The position numbers were made by a program, and so were the translations under genes. 64,000 bases of DNA from Romboutsia_E sp900604535 (lineage in GTDB: Bacteria > Bacillota > Clostridia > Peptostreptococcales > Peptostreptococcaceae), in assembly GCF_900604535.1 (NCBI RefSeq), contig NZ_UWOT01000002.1, forward strand, positions 310,001 to 374,000. Direction: 5' to 3'. Position 1 is the first letter of the stretch; every line of letters starts with the position of its first letter. Shown here piece by piece: positions 26,260 through 35,976 of the stretch. The notes under the pieces are model-generated. The model did no database searches, was not told where the DNA came from, and was given only the letters and a program-made list of their open reading frames with translations.

Positions 26260-26757
26260 ATGAAGCCAGAATATGGAGATGTAATATGTGTAAATCATGG
26301 TATTTATAATCATTTTGGTATATATGTAGATGAAAATCATGTCATCCATTATGCTGGTAAAGATGAAGATTTTTTTTTGAGAAAAATGCACATAGATGAA
26401 ACTTCTATGGATAAATTTTTGGGAAATTCAAATAGATATTATGTATACAAATTTTCAGAAGATAGTTCTAAATCAGTGAAAAGAATAAGAGCTAATGGTT
26501 TAAATAGAGGTTATAAAGAAAGTGCATATGCAATGTATATGTTATTAAAATTAAAAAATAAGATAAAATATAAAATTTATTCTCCTGATGAAACAGTAAA
26601 AAGAGCTAGAAGTAGAATTGGAGAGCGTAGGTTTAATTTAGGATTTAATAATTGTGAATATTTTGCAGTTTGGTGTAAAACTGGAGTTAGTCAATCATAT
26701 CAAGTTAATTTAGTGTTAGATGCAATATTTATTAAGAGTAAAATAGATATATATTAA
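26260..26757 (+). CDS. LRAT-domain (NlpC/P60-like) protein
   Basis: 165 residues. The first part reads NHFGIYVDENHVIHYAGK, giving the two histidines of the LRAT/H-REV107 fold, and NNCEYFAVWCKTG near residue 127 supplies the catalytic cysteine in the characteristic NCE[HY]F box. These permuted NlpC/P60 papain-like enzymes act as acyltransferases or thiol hydrolases on lipids; bacterial members are poorly understood. There is no signal peptide or membrane anchor, so it is predicted cytoplasmic. It stands alone ahead of a MATE pump. The fold is confident, the substrate unknown. Confidence 0.75.
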   Translation: MKPEYGDVICVNHGIYNHFGIYVDENHVIHYAGKDEDFFLRKMHIDETSMDKFLGNSNRYYVYKFSEDSSKSVKRIRANGLNRGYKESAYAMYMLLKLKNKIKYKIYSPDETVKRARSRIGERRFNLGFNNCEYFAVWCKTGVSQSYQVNLVLDAIFIKSKIDIY

Positions 26758-26818
26758 TAGAATATATTTAAAATATCTAGTTTATAATGAGTACTTTATA
26801 AAAGTTAAAGCAAAATAA

Positions 26819-26827
26819 TGGTATAAT
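26819..26827 (+). promoter_or_regulatory. Extended -10 promoter of the MATE gene
   Basis: TGGTATAAT is a full extended -10 element 49 bp before the start codon; no good -35 box is visible. Confidence 0.45.
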
Positions 26828-26875
26828 GTAAAGTAGAGCATATAAGAAGTATTATTAATATAAGGGGGAGTATAT

Positions 26876-28255
26876 TTGAATGCACAGGAATTACAGAAAA
26901 TAAAATATAAAAAAATGGTAGAAGAACCCGTTGAAAAATTAGTTATAAAAATGGCAATTCCTACGATAATAACTATGTTAATTACATCATTTTATAATAT
27001 TGCAGATACTTTTTTTGTAAGCCTTATAAATAGTAGTGCAACAGCAGCTGTAGGAGTTATATTTTCATTAATGTCAATGTTTCAAGCAATAGGATTTTGT
27101 TTTGGTCATGGTTCGGGAAATTATATTTCAAGAAAATTAGGTGCTAAGGAAAATGAAGCTGCGATAAAAATGGCATCGACAGGATTTTTCTCAGCATTTT
27201 TTATTGGCGTTATAATAACTATAATAGGCATAATGTTTTTAGACCCTCTTGCTAAAGTATTAGGAGCAACAGACTCTATATTACCTTATGCAAAAAATTA
27301 TATGGGCATAATTTTAATTGGTGCTCCATTTATGATTTCTTCATTTGTATTAAATAATCAGCTTAGATTACAAGGAAATGCATCTTATGCTATGATTGGT
27401 ATAGCAACAGGTGCAGTTTTGAATGTTATATTAGACCCTATTCTTATATTTAAGCTTAATATGGGAATTAAAGGTGCGGCTTTAGCTACTGTAATCAGTC
27501 AAATTATTAGCTTTAGTTTACTAATTAAGCTTTGTGATTATGGAGGAACTATACCAATAAGATTTAAAAATTTTGAGCCAAACTTAAATAAATATAAAGA
27601 AATATTACATGGAGGAGTACCATCATTATGTAGACAAGGAATAACAAGTTTTGCTACTATATTTCTTAATATTAGAGCAGGATTATATGGTGATGGAGCA
27701 GTAGCTGCAATGTCTGTAGTTATGCGTATTACAACATTTGCAAGCTCTGCTTTAATTGGATTTGGTCAAGGGTTTCAGCCTGTTTGTGGATTTAACTATG
27801 GAGCTAAAAATTATAAACGTGTAGAAAATGCTTTTTGGTTTTGTGTAAAAGTATCTACAATAGTTTTAAGCATATTAGGTGTACTTGGTATTATATTTGC
27901 ACCAAGTATAGTATCATTATTTACTAAAGATGATTCTAGTTTAATCGAAATAGGTGTTACAGCACTTCGTATGCATTGTATTGCATTTCCATTCTTAGGA
28001 TGGATAATACTATGTAATATGTTACTTCAAAATATAGGAAAGTATGTAAAGGCAAGTATATTAGCTATGGCAAGACAAGGATTATGCTTTATACCTATGA
28101 TAATAATACTACCTAGGATATTTGGAGTTACAGGTATTCAGATTAGCCAGTTAATAGCTGACTTATTAACATTTATAATAGCTCTACCTATGGGTATGAG
28201 TACATTAAAAGAATTTAAATTAATGAGCAAAAAAGATGATAAAAATTTGATATAA
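26876..28255 (+). CDS. MATE-family efflux transporter
   Basis: 459 residues, twelve membrane helices in two related halves. MATE pumps expel drugs or metabolites by Na+ or H+ antiport. The N-terminal half shows IPTIITMLITSFYNIADTFFVS and the mid-protein GIATGAVLNVILDPILIF, both characteristic. Translation starts at TTG with AGGGGGAG upstream; no ATG is close by in frame. It belongs to the NorM/DinF-type clade seen widely in clostridia; no substrate can be inferred and no regulator adjoins it. Confidence 0.9.
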   Translation: MNAQELQKIKYKKMVEEPVEKLVIKMAIPTIITMLITSFYNIADTFFVSLINSSATAAVGVIFSLMSMFQAIGFCFGHGSGNYISRKLGAKENEAAIKMASTGFFSAFFIGVIITIIGIMFLDPLAKVLGATDSILPYAKNYMGIILIGAPFMISSFVLNNQLRLQGNASYAMIGIATGAVLNVILDPILIFKLNMGIKGAALATVISQIISFSLLIKLCDYGGTIPIRFKNFEPNLNKYKEILHGGVPSLCRQGITSFATIFLNIRAGLYGDGAVAAMSVVMRITTFASSALIGFGQGFQPVCGFNYGAKNYKRVENAFWFCVKVSTIVLSILGVLGIIFAPSIVSLFTKDDSSLIEIGVTALRMHCIAFPFLGWIILCNMLLQNIGKYVKASILAMARQGLCFIPMIIILPRIFGVTGIQISQLIADLLTFIIALPMGMSTLKEFKLMSKKDDKNLI

Positions 28256-28280
28256 TATAAATAGACTACTTATAGAAAAT

Positions 28281-28314
28281 ATAAGTTAATTTATAAAACT
28301 ATAAACTAACTTAT
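28281..28314 (+). repeat. 15-bp inverted repeat downstream of the MATE gene
   Basis: ataagttaatttata pairs with tataaactaacttat (one G-U) around a 4-base loop, but no T-run follows. It may be an RNA 3'-end stabiliser. Confidence 0.4.
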
Positions 28315-28385
28315 AATAAAAAAATTAGAGCGGGTTAAAATTATATAACACAGGTGCTTATATAATAAATATAAATTATGAACGT

Positions 28386-28431
28386 AGAAGCTGTCTTAAA
28401 ATAAAAGACAGCTTCTAACTTGTTTTATAAA
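28386..28431 (+). terminator. Intrinsic terminator before the SNF2 gene
   Basis: agaagctgtctt pairs perfectly with aagacagcttct (7-nt loop), followed by AACTTGTTTTA. Confidence 0.65.
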
Positions 28432-28465
28432 GTTATAAATAGAATAAAAGAAAACAGGTGAGATT

Positions 28466-31400
28466 ATGGACTTTAAAATAGTAAATGACATACTAATTGA
28501 TAACACGGATAAAACTAGATTAAGTAGAGGTACGGAATACTATAAAGATGGATATGTAGAAGAAGTAAAATATACAAATGAAGATAAAGTTTTGACTATT
28601 GAAGGTAGAGTAGCTTCAGAATTTCAAAATAGAGTTTATAATAGCTCAATAGTAATCGATTTAAAGAACAAAAGAGTCGCATCAGGTAGTTGTAATTGCC
28701 AAGATTGTATGAGTAGAAGTACATCTACTAATTTAGCTATATGCAAGCACATAGTAGCAATGACTATGTATGTAGTAAACTTATTAAAATCAGATGTAAT
28801 AAGCAGTTTAAAGCAGACAACTTTTACAGTAAAAAATAAAAGCAAGGTTCATAGAAATAAAAATTTTATAAATAAAGAATTGTTAAATTACTTTAAAAGC
28901 AATTCTAAAGAGGAAGTTAATTTAGATATTAAACTAGAAATGGTAGGACCAAATACTATTTGTGCAGACTTTAAAATAGGTATTGATAAAATGTATGTAC
29001 TTAAAAACTTAAGAGAGTTTGCTTTTGCAAGAGCTAATTCTAACAGTCTAGTGTATGGAGTTGATTTTGCTTATAATCCTATAGACAATTATTTTTCAGA
29101 AGAAGATGAAAAAGTAGTTGATATGATAGAAGAATATGGTTTAGGCCTTTCATATATTGCACCACAAAGAGAGCTTAGATATATGACATTATCAGGACCA
29201 AAAGTTAGAAGATTAATAGAAGCTTTAGAACATAGAGAATTTGATTTTAAATTTAGAAATATGTATTATACTCCAAGAGTAATAAGAGGAGAATTACCTA
29301 TAAATATAGATTTAGAAATGGATGATGATAATATATTACTTAAAAATGAAGGGCCACTTCCAATTCCTATATCTCAAAAAGGAGATGTAGTTTTTTATAA
29401 AGGTGATATATACTTACTTAATTCTGAAAATGGTATATATTACAATAAATTATATAGTGTACTAGATGAGTTTAAGGAAATATCATTTACTAAAAGTGAA
29501 GTTAATGAGGTACTAAGTAATGTTATTCCAAAACTTAAAAAAATATGCAGTAATGTAAAAATCGATGAGAAGATAGAAAAAAACACTTCCGGAGAGTTAG
29601 AAGTTAAATTTTACTTTGACTTAGAAGATAGTAAAATAACTTGTGACCTTAAGTTTGAATATGAAGGCGAATCTGAAGGTAAATTTGTAATAAGAGATAC
29701 TGTAAAAGAACAAGAAGCTATATATAGATTATATAGTAATTACTTTGAAAATTATAAAAATAAATATGTATTTAAAGGAAATGATGCACAATTATATGAC
29801 TTTTTAAGTAAGGAAATAAATAGATTAAAAAATATAGGTGAAGTATACTATTCTGAAAAACTAAAAGAAAGAAAAATATATAATTCAGCTAATATTAAAG
29901 TAGGACTTGGAGAAGAAGTAAATCATTATTTAGAATTTAATTTTGAAATTGAAGGTGTAGATGAAAGCGAATATAAAAAAATAATAGACGCATTTAAAAT
30001 TAATAAAAGATTTTACAAATTAGGAAATGGAAATTTTGTAAACTTAGAAGAAGCCGAAACTAAAGAAATGTTTAAGCTTATGGAAAGTTTAGGATTTACT
30101 GATAACTATAAAAATATGAAAATTCACACAAGTAAATCTTTATTTATAAATGATTTACTTACTGAAAAAAAGCTTCCTCATATAGATGGTATAGAAAAAA
30201 CTAAAGAATTAGTAGATAAGTTTAAAAATCTTAAAAATTTATCTGTAGAAGTTCCAAGTAATTTAAATGCAAACCTTAGAGATTATCAGATTGATGCCTT
30301 AAGTTGGTTTGAAACTTTAGATTATTGTGGTTTTGGTGGTATTTTAGCAGATGAAATGGGATTAGGAAAAACTATACAAACAATAGCATTCTTATTATCT
30401 AAAGAAAATAAAAAGAGCTTAGTAGTAACTCCTACTTCACTTATACATAACTGGAAAAGTGAATTTGAAAAATTTGCACCAAGTATGAAAGTAGGAATAG
30501 CTCATGGTATAAAAAAAGAACGAGAAAAAGTAGTAGAGAGTATTAATGATTATGATGTAATATTAACTACTTATGGTTCCCTTAGAAATGATTTAGATAA
30601 ATATGAAAATATAAACTTTGACTATTGTATTATAGATGAAGCTCAAAATATAAAAAATCCAACAGCTATGAGTACGGATGCAGTAAAATCTATAAAAGCT
30701 AATAATAGATTTGCCCTTACAGGAACTCCAATAGAAAATAATTTAATGGAGTTATGGTCTATCTTTGATTTTATAATGCCTGGATATTTATATAATTTAA
30801 CTAAATTTAATGCAGTTTTTATAAGAGATGAAGGTCATATAGAAAATCTAAAAAGAATGATAAGGCCATTTATACTAAGAAGAACTAAAAAACAAGTTAT
30901 AAAAGAACTTCCAGATAAAATAGAAAGACAATTTTTAGTTGAAATGGGTAAAGAACAAAGAAAAGTATATGGAGTATATGTAGAAGATATACAAAAAAAA
31001 CTTAAAGAAAAGAAGAATATAAAAGATAAAATAACCGTATTTTCTTATTTAACAAAATTAAGACAACTTTGTTTAGACCCAAGTGTAATAATACAAGATT
31101 ATAAAGGTAAAAGTGCCAAAACTGATGCATGTTTTGAAATTATAAAAGAATATACAGAAGAAAATAATAAGATATTAGTATTCTCACAATTTACAAGTGT
31201 ACTTAAAAATATAGGAAAGAAATTATCTCAAAATAATATAAGCTATAGTTATTTAGATGGACAAACTAAGGCGATAGATAGAATAAAACTTGTAAATGAA
31301 TTTAATGAAGGAAATGATAAAAAGGTATTTTTAATTTCTCTAAAAGCAGGAGGAACTGGTCTTAATTTAACTTCTGCAAATACAGTTATTCATTTTGATC

Positions 31401-31633
31401 CTTGGTGGAATCCATCAGTTGAAAATCAAGCAAGTGATAGAGCTCATAGATTTGGTCAAAAAGACGTTGTTGAAGTTATAAAGCTTATAGCCAAAGGAAC
31501 TATAGAAGAAAAAATAGTTGAACTTCAAGAAAAGAAAAAGGAATTAATTGATGATATGATAGATGGAAATTTATCTGATGGAAGTGTATTAAAGAGTTTA
31601 TCAGATGAGGATATACTCGATTTATTAAAGTAA
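28466..31633 (+). CDS. SWIM zinc-finger SNF2/DEAD helicase
   Basis: 1055 residues, a large Swi2/Snf2-type DNA translocase. Residues ~75-97 hold a SWIM zinc finger (SCNCQDC ... ICKHIV). The middle ~450 residues match the layout of the bacterial SNF2-associated domain. The motor begins near 605: LRDYQIDALSWFE, Walker A DEMGLGKTIQT (~630), Walker B DEAQ near 725, LTGTPIENNLMELWSIF, then helicase C with VFSQFTSVL, YLDGQTKAIDR, SLKAGGTGLNLTSAN and QASDRAHRFGQ. Such proteins are chromosomal and of unclear role, probably nucleic-acid remodelling. Twelve bases after it begins a two-component system, suggesting co-transcription. Confidence 0.9.
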   Translation: MDFKIVNDILIDNTDKTRLSRGTEYYKDGYVEEVKYTNEDKVLTIEGRVASEFQNRVYNSSIVIDLKNKRVASGSCNCQDCMSRSTSTNLAICKHIVAMTMYVVNLLKSDVISSLKQTTFTVKNKSKVHRNKNFINKELLNYFKSNSKEEVNLDIKLEMVGPNTICADFKIGIDKMYVLKNLREFAFARANSNSLVYGVDFAYNPIDNYFSEEDEKVVDMIEEYGLGLSYIAPQRELRYMTLSGPKVRRLIEALEHREFDFKFRNMYYTPRVIRGELPINIDLEMDDDNILLKNEGPLPIPISQKGDVVFYKGDIYLLNSENGIYYNKLYSVLDEFKEISFTKSEVNEVLSNVIPKLKKICSNVKIDEKIEKNTSGELEVKFYFDLEDSKITCDLKFEYEGESEGKFVIRDTVKEQEAIYRLYSNYFENYKNKYVFKGNDAQLYDFLSKEINRLKNIGEVYYSEKLKERKIYNSANIKVGLGEEVNHYLEFNFEIEGVDESEYKKIIDAFKINKRFYKLGNGNFVNLEEAETKEMFKLMESLGFTDNYKNMKIHTSKSLFINDLLTEKKLPHIDGIEKTKELVDKFKNLKNLSVEVPSNLNANLRDYQIDALSWFETLDYCGFGGILADEMGLGKTIQTIAFLLSKENKKSLVVTPTSLIHNWKSEFEKFAPSMKVGIAHGIKKEREKVVESINDYDVILTTYGSLRNDLDKYENINFDYCIIDEAQNIKNPTAMSTDAVKSIKANNRFALTGTPIENNLMELWSIFDFIMPGYLYNLTKFNAVFIRDEGHIENLKRMIRPFILRRTKKQVIKELPDKIERQFLVEMGKEQRKVYGVYVEDIQKKLKEKKNIKDKITVFSYLTKLRQLCLDPSVIIQDYKGKSAKTDACFEIIKEYTEENNKILVFSQFTSVLKNIGKKLSQNNISYSYLDGQTKAIDRIKLVNEFNEGNDKKVFLISLKAGGTGLNLTSANTVIHFDPWWNPSVENQASDRAHRFGQKDVVEVIKLIAKGTIEEKIVELQEKKKELIDDMIDGNLSDGSVLKSLSDEDILDLLK

Positions 31634-31645
31634 AGAGGTAAATTT

Positions 31646-32323
31646 ATGACAGATATTTTTATAGTAGAAGATGATAATGCTCTAAGTAGAGAAATCAGTT
31701 TAACCTTAAGTAAATGGGGATATAGTGTATGTGAAGTTAGAAATTTTGAAAATATAACTGATGAAGTTTTAGAAAAAAATCCAAAGCTTGTATTAATGGA
31801 TATAAACTTACCTTGTTATGATGGATTTTATTGGTGCTTACAAATAAGAAACTTTTTAAAAGTTCCAATAATATTTATATCATCAAGAGATAACGATATG
31901 GATATTATAATGTCAATAAATATGGGAGGAGATGACTATATAACAAAGCCATTTTCACCCCAGATTTTAGTTGCAAAAATACAAGCAATACTTAGAAGAA
32001 CATATTCTTATAACAGTGATATAAAAAATGAAATAATAAAATTTAAGGATGTAATATTAAATATTGTTGAAGGTAAAATTTATTATAAAAATAAAAATAC
32101 AGATTTAACTAAAAATGAGTTGAAAATTATGAAGATACTTATGGAAAATCAGGAAAAAATAGTTAGTAGGGAAGAAATAATAGAAAATCTTTGGGATAGT
32201 GAAGAATTTATAAGTGAAAACACTTTAACAGTTAATATAAATAGACTTAGAAAAAAATTAGAAAGTATAGGCTTAGAAGAATTTATACTTACTAAAAAAG
32301 GACATGGATATATTATAAAATGA
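31646..32323 (+). CDS. OmpR-family response regulator (BceR-like)
   Basis: 225 residues. The receiver domain has the acidic pair EDD near the N-terminus, the phospho-acceptor in VLMDINLPCYDG and the lysine in DDYITKPFSPQ; the second half is a winged-helix DNA-binding domain (LTKNELKIMKIL, then ENTLTVNINRLRKKLE, GHGYIIK). Together with the short-sensor kinase that follows it looks like the BceRS group, which senses cell-wall-active peptides. The ribosome site is AAAGAGG. The gene overlaps the kinase by four bases (ATGA). Confidence 0.9.
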   Translation: MTDIFIVEDDNALSREISLTLSKWGYSVCEVRNFENITDEVLEKNPKLVLMDINLPCYDGFYWCLQIRNFLKVPIIFISSRDNDMDIIMSINMGGDDYITKPFSPQILVAKIQAILRRTYSYNSDIKNEIIKFKDVILNIVEGKIYYKNKNTDLTKNELKIMKILMENQEKIVSREEIIENLWDSEEFISENTLTVNINRLRKKLESIGLEEFILTKKGHGYIIK

Positions 32324-33333
32324 GATTTATAAATTATTTGAAAAATACAAAGGTAATTTTTATATTAATAATCTTAATAATGATAATAGTAAATTTAATT
32401 ATAATTTTAGATCCTAATTTATCTAAAAGCACTGATAGCTTAATATATATGAATTTACTAGTTTCATTAACATCTATTATATTTTTATATTTAGATTATT
32501 TAAATTATAAAAAAAGAGTTAATAATTTTATTAATGCAGTAAGTGATTTTAATATAGAAAATTATGAACTGAAAGAAAGCTATGAATATAAAAGAGTTAA
32601 GAATATAATAGATAAAAATGAAGATGAAGTAAAATCTTTAAAAAAAGAATTAGAAGAAATAAATGATTATATGACTAATTGGATACATGAAGTGAAAATA
32701 CCAATATCAGTTCTTGAGATAATTGGAAAGAGAGTAAGTGAAATAGAATATGGAAAAGATTTATCTAAACAAATAAAAGCTGAAGTTACTAGAATAGATA
32801 AATTAGTAGAACAAGCTATGTATTCAAGTAGAGCAGGAAATTATAATTCAGATTTTTTTATAAATGAAGTTAATTTAGAAAATATAGTTAAAGAGGTAAT
32901 TAAGAAAAATAAATACCAATTTATATATAATAAAATAGAGTTAAATGTTTTAGACTTAAATAAAGTTATACTAACTGATAAAAAATGGATTACTCATATA
33001 ATAGAATTAATAATTGATAATGCTATTAAATATAGTGAGAGTTATGGGAAAATAGAAATTTATACAATTGAAAATAAAAAAGGATTGGAACTGCATATAA
33101 AGGACTATGGAATAGGAATAGCACCACAAGATATTGATAGAGTATTTGACAAAGGTTTTACAGGTGTAAATGGAAGAAAAAGGACTAAATCTACAGGTAT
33201 AGGACTTTATATAGCTAAGAATATATTAACAAAGTTAAGTCATGATATAAATATAATATCTAAACAAAATGAGTTTACTGATGTAATTATAACATTTTAT
33301 AATTTATCTGATTACTTTAATACTATTGAATAA
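32320..33333 (+). CDS. Intramembrane-sensing histidine kinase (BceS-like)
   Basis: 337 residues. Two membrane helices (~10-30, ~40-60) separated by a very short loop are followed directly by the kinase core, so there is no outside sensor domain: an intramembrane-sensing kinase. The H-box is MTNWIHEVKIPISVLE, the N-box ELIIDNAIKYS, then DYGIGIAPQDIDRVFDKGFTG and STGIGLYIAKNI. In relatives, sensing is done through a partner BceAB ABC transporter; none is adjacent here. Translation is coupled to the regulator by the ATGA overlap. Confidence 0.9.
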   Translation: MRFINYLKNTKVIFILIILIMIIVNLIIILDPNLSKSTDSLIYMNLLVSLTSIIFLYLDYLNYKKRVNNFINAVSDFNIENYELKESYEYKRVKNIIDKNEDEVKSLKKELEEINDYMTNWIHEVKIPISVLEIIGKRVSEIEYGKDLSKQIKAEVTRIDKLVEQAMYSSRAGNYNSDFFINEVNLENIVKEVIKKNKYQFIYNKIELNVLDLNKVILTDKKWITHIIELIIDNAIKYSESYGKIEIYTIENKKGLELHIKDYGIGIAPQDIDRVFDKGFTGVNGRKRTKSTGIGLYIAKNILTKLSHDINIISKQNEFTDVIITFYNLSDYFNTIE

Positions 33334-33417
33334 TATTAATATTTACGGTAAACATCAATTTACATAAATTACGTAATATAAGATTTATTTTATAAGAAGA
33401 ATAGGAGAATTAAAATT

Positions 33418-34140
33418 ATGGTAAAAAATTTTGCTCATCGTGGATTTAGTGGAAAATACCCAGAAAATACTCTTTTAGCTTTTGAAAAAGCTATTGAGGT
33501 TGGTGTAGATGGAATGGAATTTGATGTTCAGCTAACAAAAGATGGAGAAGTTGTCATAATACATGATGAGACTATAGATCGTACTTCTGATGGTACTGGT
33601 AGAGTATGTGATTATACATATGATGAATTATTAAAATATGACTTTTCATGGAAGTACAGAGCACAGTTTGGAAAAATAAAATTACCTCTATTAAGAGAAT
33701 ATTTCGAACTAGTAAAGGATACTAACATAATATCCAATATAGAGTTAAAAAATAGTGTATATGACTATGAAAAACTAGAAGAGAAAGTATATGAACTAAT
33801 AATTGAATATAACTTAAAAGATAAAGTTATTATATCATCATTTAATCATGAAAGTATTATAAGAATGAAAAATATAGATGATAGTATTAAATGTGGATTT
33901 TTATCTGATTGCTGGATGATGGAGCCAGGTAAATATACTAAAAATTATAATGTAGAATGCTACCATCCATCAGCATATTATCTTACTAAAGAAAAAGTAA
34001 ATAAAATACAAAATGAAGGTATAGAAGTTAATGTTTGGTTAGGTAAAGAGAAAGTTAGTTATAAAAAATTAATAGAAATGGGAATAGACTCATTAATATC
34101 TGATGATCCTGATGTGATAAAAAAACTTGTAAATAGATAG
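33418..34140 (+). CDS. Glycerophosphodiester phosphodiesterase
   Basis: 240 residues of the GDPD/UgpQ family. It hydrolyses glycerophosphodiesters (deacylated phospholipids) to glycerol 3-phosphate and an alcohol. The catalytic opening AHRGFSGKYPENTLLAF and EFDVQLTKDGEVVIIHDETIDRTSDGTG contain the His, Glu, Asp and second His of the metal site. There is no signal peptide, so it acts in the cytoplasm. A lipase-like hydrolase follows by 39 nt, so the pair may handle lipid breakdown products. GGAGAA precedes the ATG. Confidence 0.93.
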   Translation: MVKNFAHRGFSGKYPENTLLAFEKAIEVGVDGMEFDVQLTKDGEVVIIHDETIDRTSDGTGRVCDYTYDELLKYDFSWKYRAQFGKIKLPLLREYFELVKDTNIISNIELKNSVYDYEKLEEKVYELIIEYNLKDKVIISSFNHESIIRMKNIDDSIKCGFLSDCWMMEPGKYTKNYNVECYHPSAYYLTKEKVNKIQNEGIEVNVWLGKEKVSYKKLIEMGIDSLISDDPDVIKKLVNR

Positions 34141-34179
34141 TTATTTTATACTTAAAAAGGGTAATAGGGAGTAGAGAAA

Positions 34180-34941
34180 ATGAAAGATAGACATAAGCCA
34201 TTTGTACAAGAAGTAAAGAATTCAGATACTATGATAATATTTATACATGGTATAGTAGAAAGTCCATATCAATTTAGAAATCTTGCTCAAATTGCAATGG
34301 ATAATAATATATCTGTTTGTGGAGTACTCCTTGCTGGTCATGGAAAAAGTGGAAAAGATTTTGTAAAAAGTAATTTAAATATGTGGAGAACTTCAATTGA
34401 AAGGGAAATTGAAAAGTATAAAACTAAATATAAAAATATAATACTAGTAGGACATTCAATGGGGGCATTATTATCTATTGAATTCTATTTAAAGTACAAG
34501 CAAAATATAAAATATATTGTTGCAATAGCAACACCGTTATGTATAAGAGTAAAATTTAATATTATAAGAAGCTGTATAAAAATAGCTCTAGGAATAATTC
34601 CTAAAGGTGATCTTTTAACAAGATATGCGTATGAAGCTATTAGTGTAAATGAAACAAATTTATTTAATTATATAAAATGGGCACCAAGATACATAGATTT
34701 ATTTAAGCTAATAATAAAAGTTAGATTAAATTTAAATAATATAGATATACCAATGCTAATATTTCACTCTATGAACGATGAACTTGTAAGTTTAAAAAGT
34801 ATAAAAATATATAAAAAGAGTTTTAAATACAATAATAAGTTAAATAATAAAAGTATTATAAAATTAGAAAGCTCAGGTCATTTCTATTATGATTATGATG
34901 ATTTAGAAGTTTTAGAAAGTGAATTTAAATCATTTATATGA
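34180..34941 (+). CDS. Alpha/beta hydrolase (carboxylesterase/monoglyceride-lipase-like)
   Basis: 253 residues. IFIHGIVESPYQFRNLA forms the oxyanion-side HG motif, the nucleophile elbow is VGHSMGALLS, the acid is in HSMNDELVS and the catalytic histidine in SSGHFYYDYD, giving a complete Ser-Asp-His triad in the order of serine aminopeptidase/thermostable carboxylesterase relatives. No secretion signal. It lies just behind the glycerophosphodiesterase and probably shares its mRNA. Substrate unproven. Confidence 0.82.
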   Translation: MKDRHKPFVQEVKNSDTMIIFIHGIVESPYQFRNLAQIAMDNNISVCGVLLAGHGKSGKDFVKSNLNMWRTSIEREIEKYKTKYKNIILVGHSMGALLSIEFYLKYKQNIKYIVAIATPLCIRVKFNIIRSCIKIALGIIPKGDLLTRYAYEAISVNETNLFNYIKWAPRYIDLFKLIIKVRLNLNNIDIPMLIFHSMNDELVSLKSIKIYKKSFKYNNKLNNKSIIKLESSGHFYYDYDDLEVLESEFKSFI

Positions 34942-34944
34942 TGA

Positions 34945-34990
34945 AATAAAAAAGTATCTTAAAATAAAAATTTTAAGATACTTTTTTATT
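34945..34990. terminator. Bidirectional terminator
   Basis: A perfect 21-bp stem (aataaaaaagtatcttaaaat and complement) with a 4-nt loop between two convergent genes. Confidence 0.88.
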
Positions 34991-35201
34991 ATATAGATTC
35001 TATATATTTTACATTATTTTTATTAATAGAAACTGCACTACCGAGATCTCTTCCAGATAGTGTCAAGAATCCCGCATCTTCGTTTTTATTAAATTTATCC
35101 ATCCATTCAATTAAAGATGAAAAATTTCGAATACTATCTTTTTCAATTATTCTCGTGAATCCGTTATTATAAGTTATTTTTATTTTATTTATATTTTTCA
35201 A
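34989..35201 (-). CDS. Small hypothetical protein (70 aa)
   Basis: A 70-residue basic/acidic protein (KIKITYNNGFTRIIEKDSIRNF, later GFLTLSGRDLGSAVSINKNNVKYIESI). TTG 35201 is preferred: TAGGAG lies 10 nt upstream, whereas the in-frame GTG at 35210 is too close. The beta-strand-rich pattern resembles small phage- or plasmid-type proteins, but I recognise no family. It has its own ribosome site and terminator, so it is probably real. Confidence 0.55.
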   Translation of the reverse strand: MKNINKIKITYNNGFTRIIEKDSIRNFSSLIEWMDKFNKNEDAGFLTLSGRDLGSAVSINKNNVKYIESI

Positions 35202-35332
35202 AACAATCACACTCCTAGAAGAATTATACCCATATTTTCAATTTATTTAAACATATTACTCTTTATAAGACTAAAAAAGAAAAATATACAAATAATAACT
35301 TAAATAAATTATTTATACACAAGGAGGTAAAA

Positions 35333-35931
35333 ATGAAAAGATTAAGCATTTTAGGTATAATATTTACTTTAATGTTAAACTTCAATATGACTGGATGTGC
35401 AAAAAGAAATAGTGAAGAAGTTGAAAAAACAACAAATGAAAGTATTCAAAACACACAATCAGAAACTGAAAAAGCAAATGAATTAAGTAAAGATGAGTAC
35501 AAGGATTTATTAACTAAGAATTATGAAAAATATTTAGAACCTATAGATATAAAGGATGAAAGTGTAGATGATTTACTAGATAATAACAGTAACTTAAATA
35601 ATGAAGAGTTAATAAAGAATTATGAAAATTTATTATCAGATAGTAAAAATAATATAGAATCATTTAAGAAATCTATAACAGGATTAAAAATAATTGATTC
35701 TAAATTACAAGAATTAAATAGTGATTTAATATCATACTCAGATAAAGCAATTGAAATAATAATAAAAAAACAAGATGATTTAAATTTAAAGAAAGAAGAT
35801 TTATTAAAAGTGATAAAAACTCATTAATAAATTATTTAGATAGAGAATTAGATGACATAGATAATAATGATAATATTGATGATGTTTTAGATAAAATAGA
35901 AGATTTATTAGGTATAGATTTAAGTAAATAA
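35333..35931 (+). pseudogene. Lipoprotein with a frameshift near its C-terminus
   Basis: The first frame (to 35827) encodes 164 residues: a lipoprotein signal ending MTGC, a Ser/Thr/Glu-rich linker and helical segments. After its stop another frame continues without interruption (NYLDRELDDIDNN ... VLDKIEDLLGIDLSK) to 35931. One extra A in the AAAAA run at 35815-35819 would join them into ~198 residues. The joined C-terminus ending LLGID matches the end of the next lipoprotein (MNNMLGID), which supports a single original gene. The alternatives are a base-calling error, slippage or real loss. AAGGAGG precedes the ATG. Function unknown. Confidence 0.65.
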
Positions 35932-35976
35932 TTAAAAATAATAAGGAGTACTACATAAAACTAAGGAGGAAGTAAA

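Noticed and set aside
28281..28314. Inverted repeat as MATE terminator
   Set aside because: No T-run follows; the stem at 28386-28416 with its T-rich tail is the better terminator.
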